Of a stretch of 64,000 nucleotides of DNA, positions 63,752-64,000 are shown piece after piece. Positions within the stretch are counted from its first letter, which is position 1, and the number at the start of each line of letters is the position of its first letter. A program made the position numbers and the translations under genes. The notes below the pieces were generated by a model that was not told where the DNA came from, did no database searches, and saw nothing but the letters and a program-made list of their open reading frames with translations. This stretch comes from SCGC-AG-212-J23 sp036406675 (GTDB lineage: Bacteria; Pseudomonadota; Gammaproteobacteria; Burkholderiales; SG8-39): assembly GCA_036406675.1 (NCBI GenBank), contig DASXAO010000085.1, positions 1 through 64,000 on the forward strand, read 5' to 3'.

Positions 63752-64000
63752 TTACCGGCGAGGTCCGCGGCGGCCGGCAGCGTGATTCTGGTCCGGACCT
63801 GCATCGACTGCCGGCGGCGTATTGGCGGCCGTACCCGGCTGCAGTACAAGCACTCGCCCCACTGACGGAACGCCGCTGGGGTTCAGCACGAACATCATGT
63901 AGTAGCCCGGTGGCACGATGTTCGGGTTGTCGGGAGCGCTCACGTTGAAGCGGTTCGGCTCCGCCGCCGGCGAAAACGCCAGCCGGACGAAGCGCTGGCT
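63752..64000 (-). pseudogene. C-terminus of galactose-oxidase-like protein ending in frameshifted PKD remnant
   Basis: The frame enters from the right edge: LAFSPAAEPNRFNVSAPDNPNIVPPGYYMMFVLN, then GVPSVGRVLVL, matches the C-terminal Ig-like (DUF1929) domain of galactose/glyoxal oxidases. It continues NTPPAVDAGPDQ, the usual beginning of a PKD domain, then NHAAGRRGPRR and stop. In the next frame the PKD sequence goes on (ITLPAAADLAGKARQVR, stop at 63733). A single-base indel next to DQ therefore cut the repeat. The oxidase core may be intact outside the window. Confidence 0.7.

Overview
The window is high-GC DNA, densely coding on both strands, with many 1-4 bp start/stop overlaps. It looks like a chromosome segment of a Gram-negative betaproteobacterium. 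The reasons are a complete exosortase A (XrtA)/PEP-CTERM type exopolysaccharide (EPS) locus, outer-membrane and lipoprotein export components, and a Bug/TctC-type periplasmic solute receptor, a family greatly expanded in Burkholderiales and relatives. The order cannot be fixed from the sequence alone. No rRNA, tRNA, CRISPR array, transposase or phage gene was seen.

Left flank (1-9.8 kb): two tandem copies, the first cut by the window edge, of a secreted lipoprotein joining a lectin/lyase-like jelly roll to a kelch-like propeller; then a DUF218 envelope protein. On the minus strand lie a Bug receptor, an SGNH hydrolase with an MBOAT acyltransferase (probable EPS O-acetylation), the exosortase-A-associated O-antigen-ligase-like protein, a small helix-turn-helix-like protein and a zinc-ribbon membrane protein.

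Plus-strand EPS block (10-38.6 kb): initiating sugar-phosphate transferase, the PrsK/PrsR two-component pair, the giant TPR lipoprotein PrsT, a TviB/TviC pair (UDP-N-acetylhexosaminuronate synthesis), a periplasmic serine protease, the Wza/Wzz/tyrosine-kinase export machine with its beta-barrel and ATPase, one PEP-CTERM substrate protein, WecB, a polysaccharide deacetylase, a beta-helix protein, three glycosyltransferases, an amidotransferase, an AlgD-like dehydrogenase and an FkbM methyltransferase.

Minus-strand EPS block (57.2-38.6 kb): EpsA-type LuxR regulator, FemAB protein, XrtA fused to EpsI, glycosyltransferases, two more asparagine-synthase-like proteins (one with Ser for the catalytic Cys2), ATP-grasp, deacetylase, and a compact module of acyl carrier protein, acyl-CoA ligase, PLP decarboxylase and two hydrolases. 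That module probably makes and attaches an amino-acid-derived decoration to the glycan.

Right flank (57.2-64 kb): two PilZ (c-di-GMP) proteins, two related one-helix small proteins, a LuxR-type response regulator, a Rap1a-like secreted protein, a VWA protein, a RecQ-family helicase and the C-terminus of a galactose-oxidase-like protein ending in a frameshifted PKD remnant.

Regulation is the most novel part. Five EPS-related transcription units start with the same layout: a 17-bp imperfect dyad (TTAG-N10-CTA), a TTG-type -35 box and a TAnnnT-type -10 box at nearly fixed distance. Two excellent sigma-54 (-24/-12) promoters are present. One precedes the PEP-CTERM gene, as expected for PrsR control. 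The other precedes no reading frame but is followed about 140 bp later by a strong intrinsic terminator, which defines a candidate sigma-54-dependent small RNA. Several flank genes have a -10 box 5-7 bp before a GTG or ATG start and may be leaderless.
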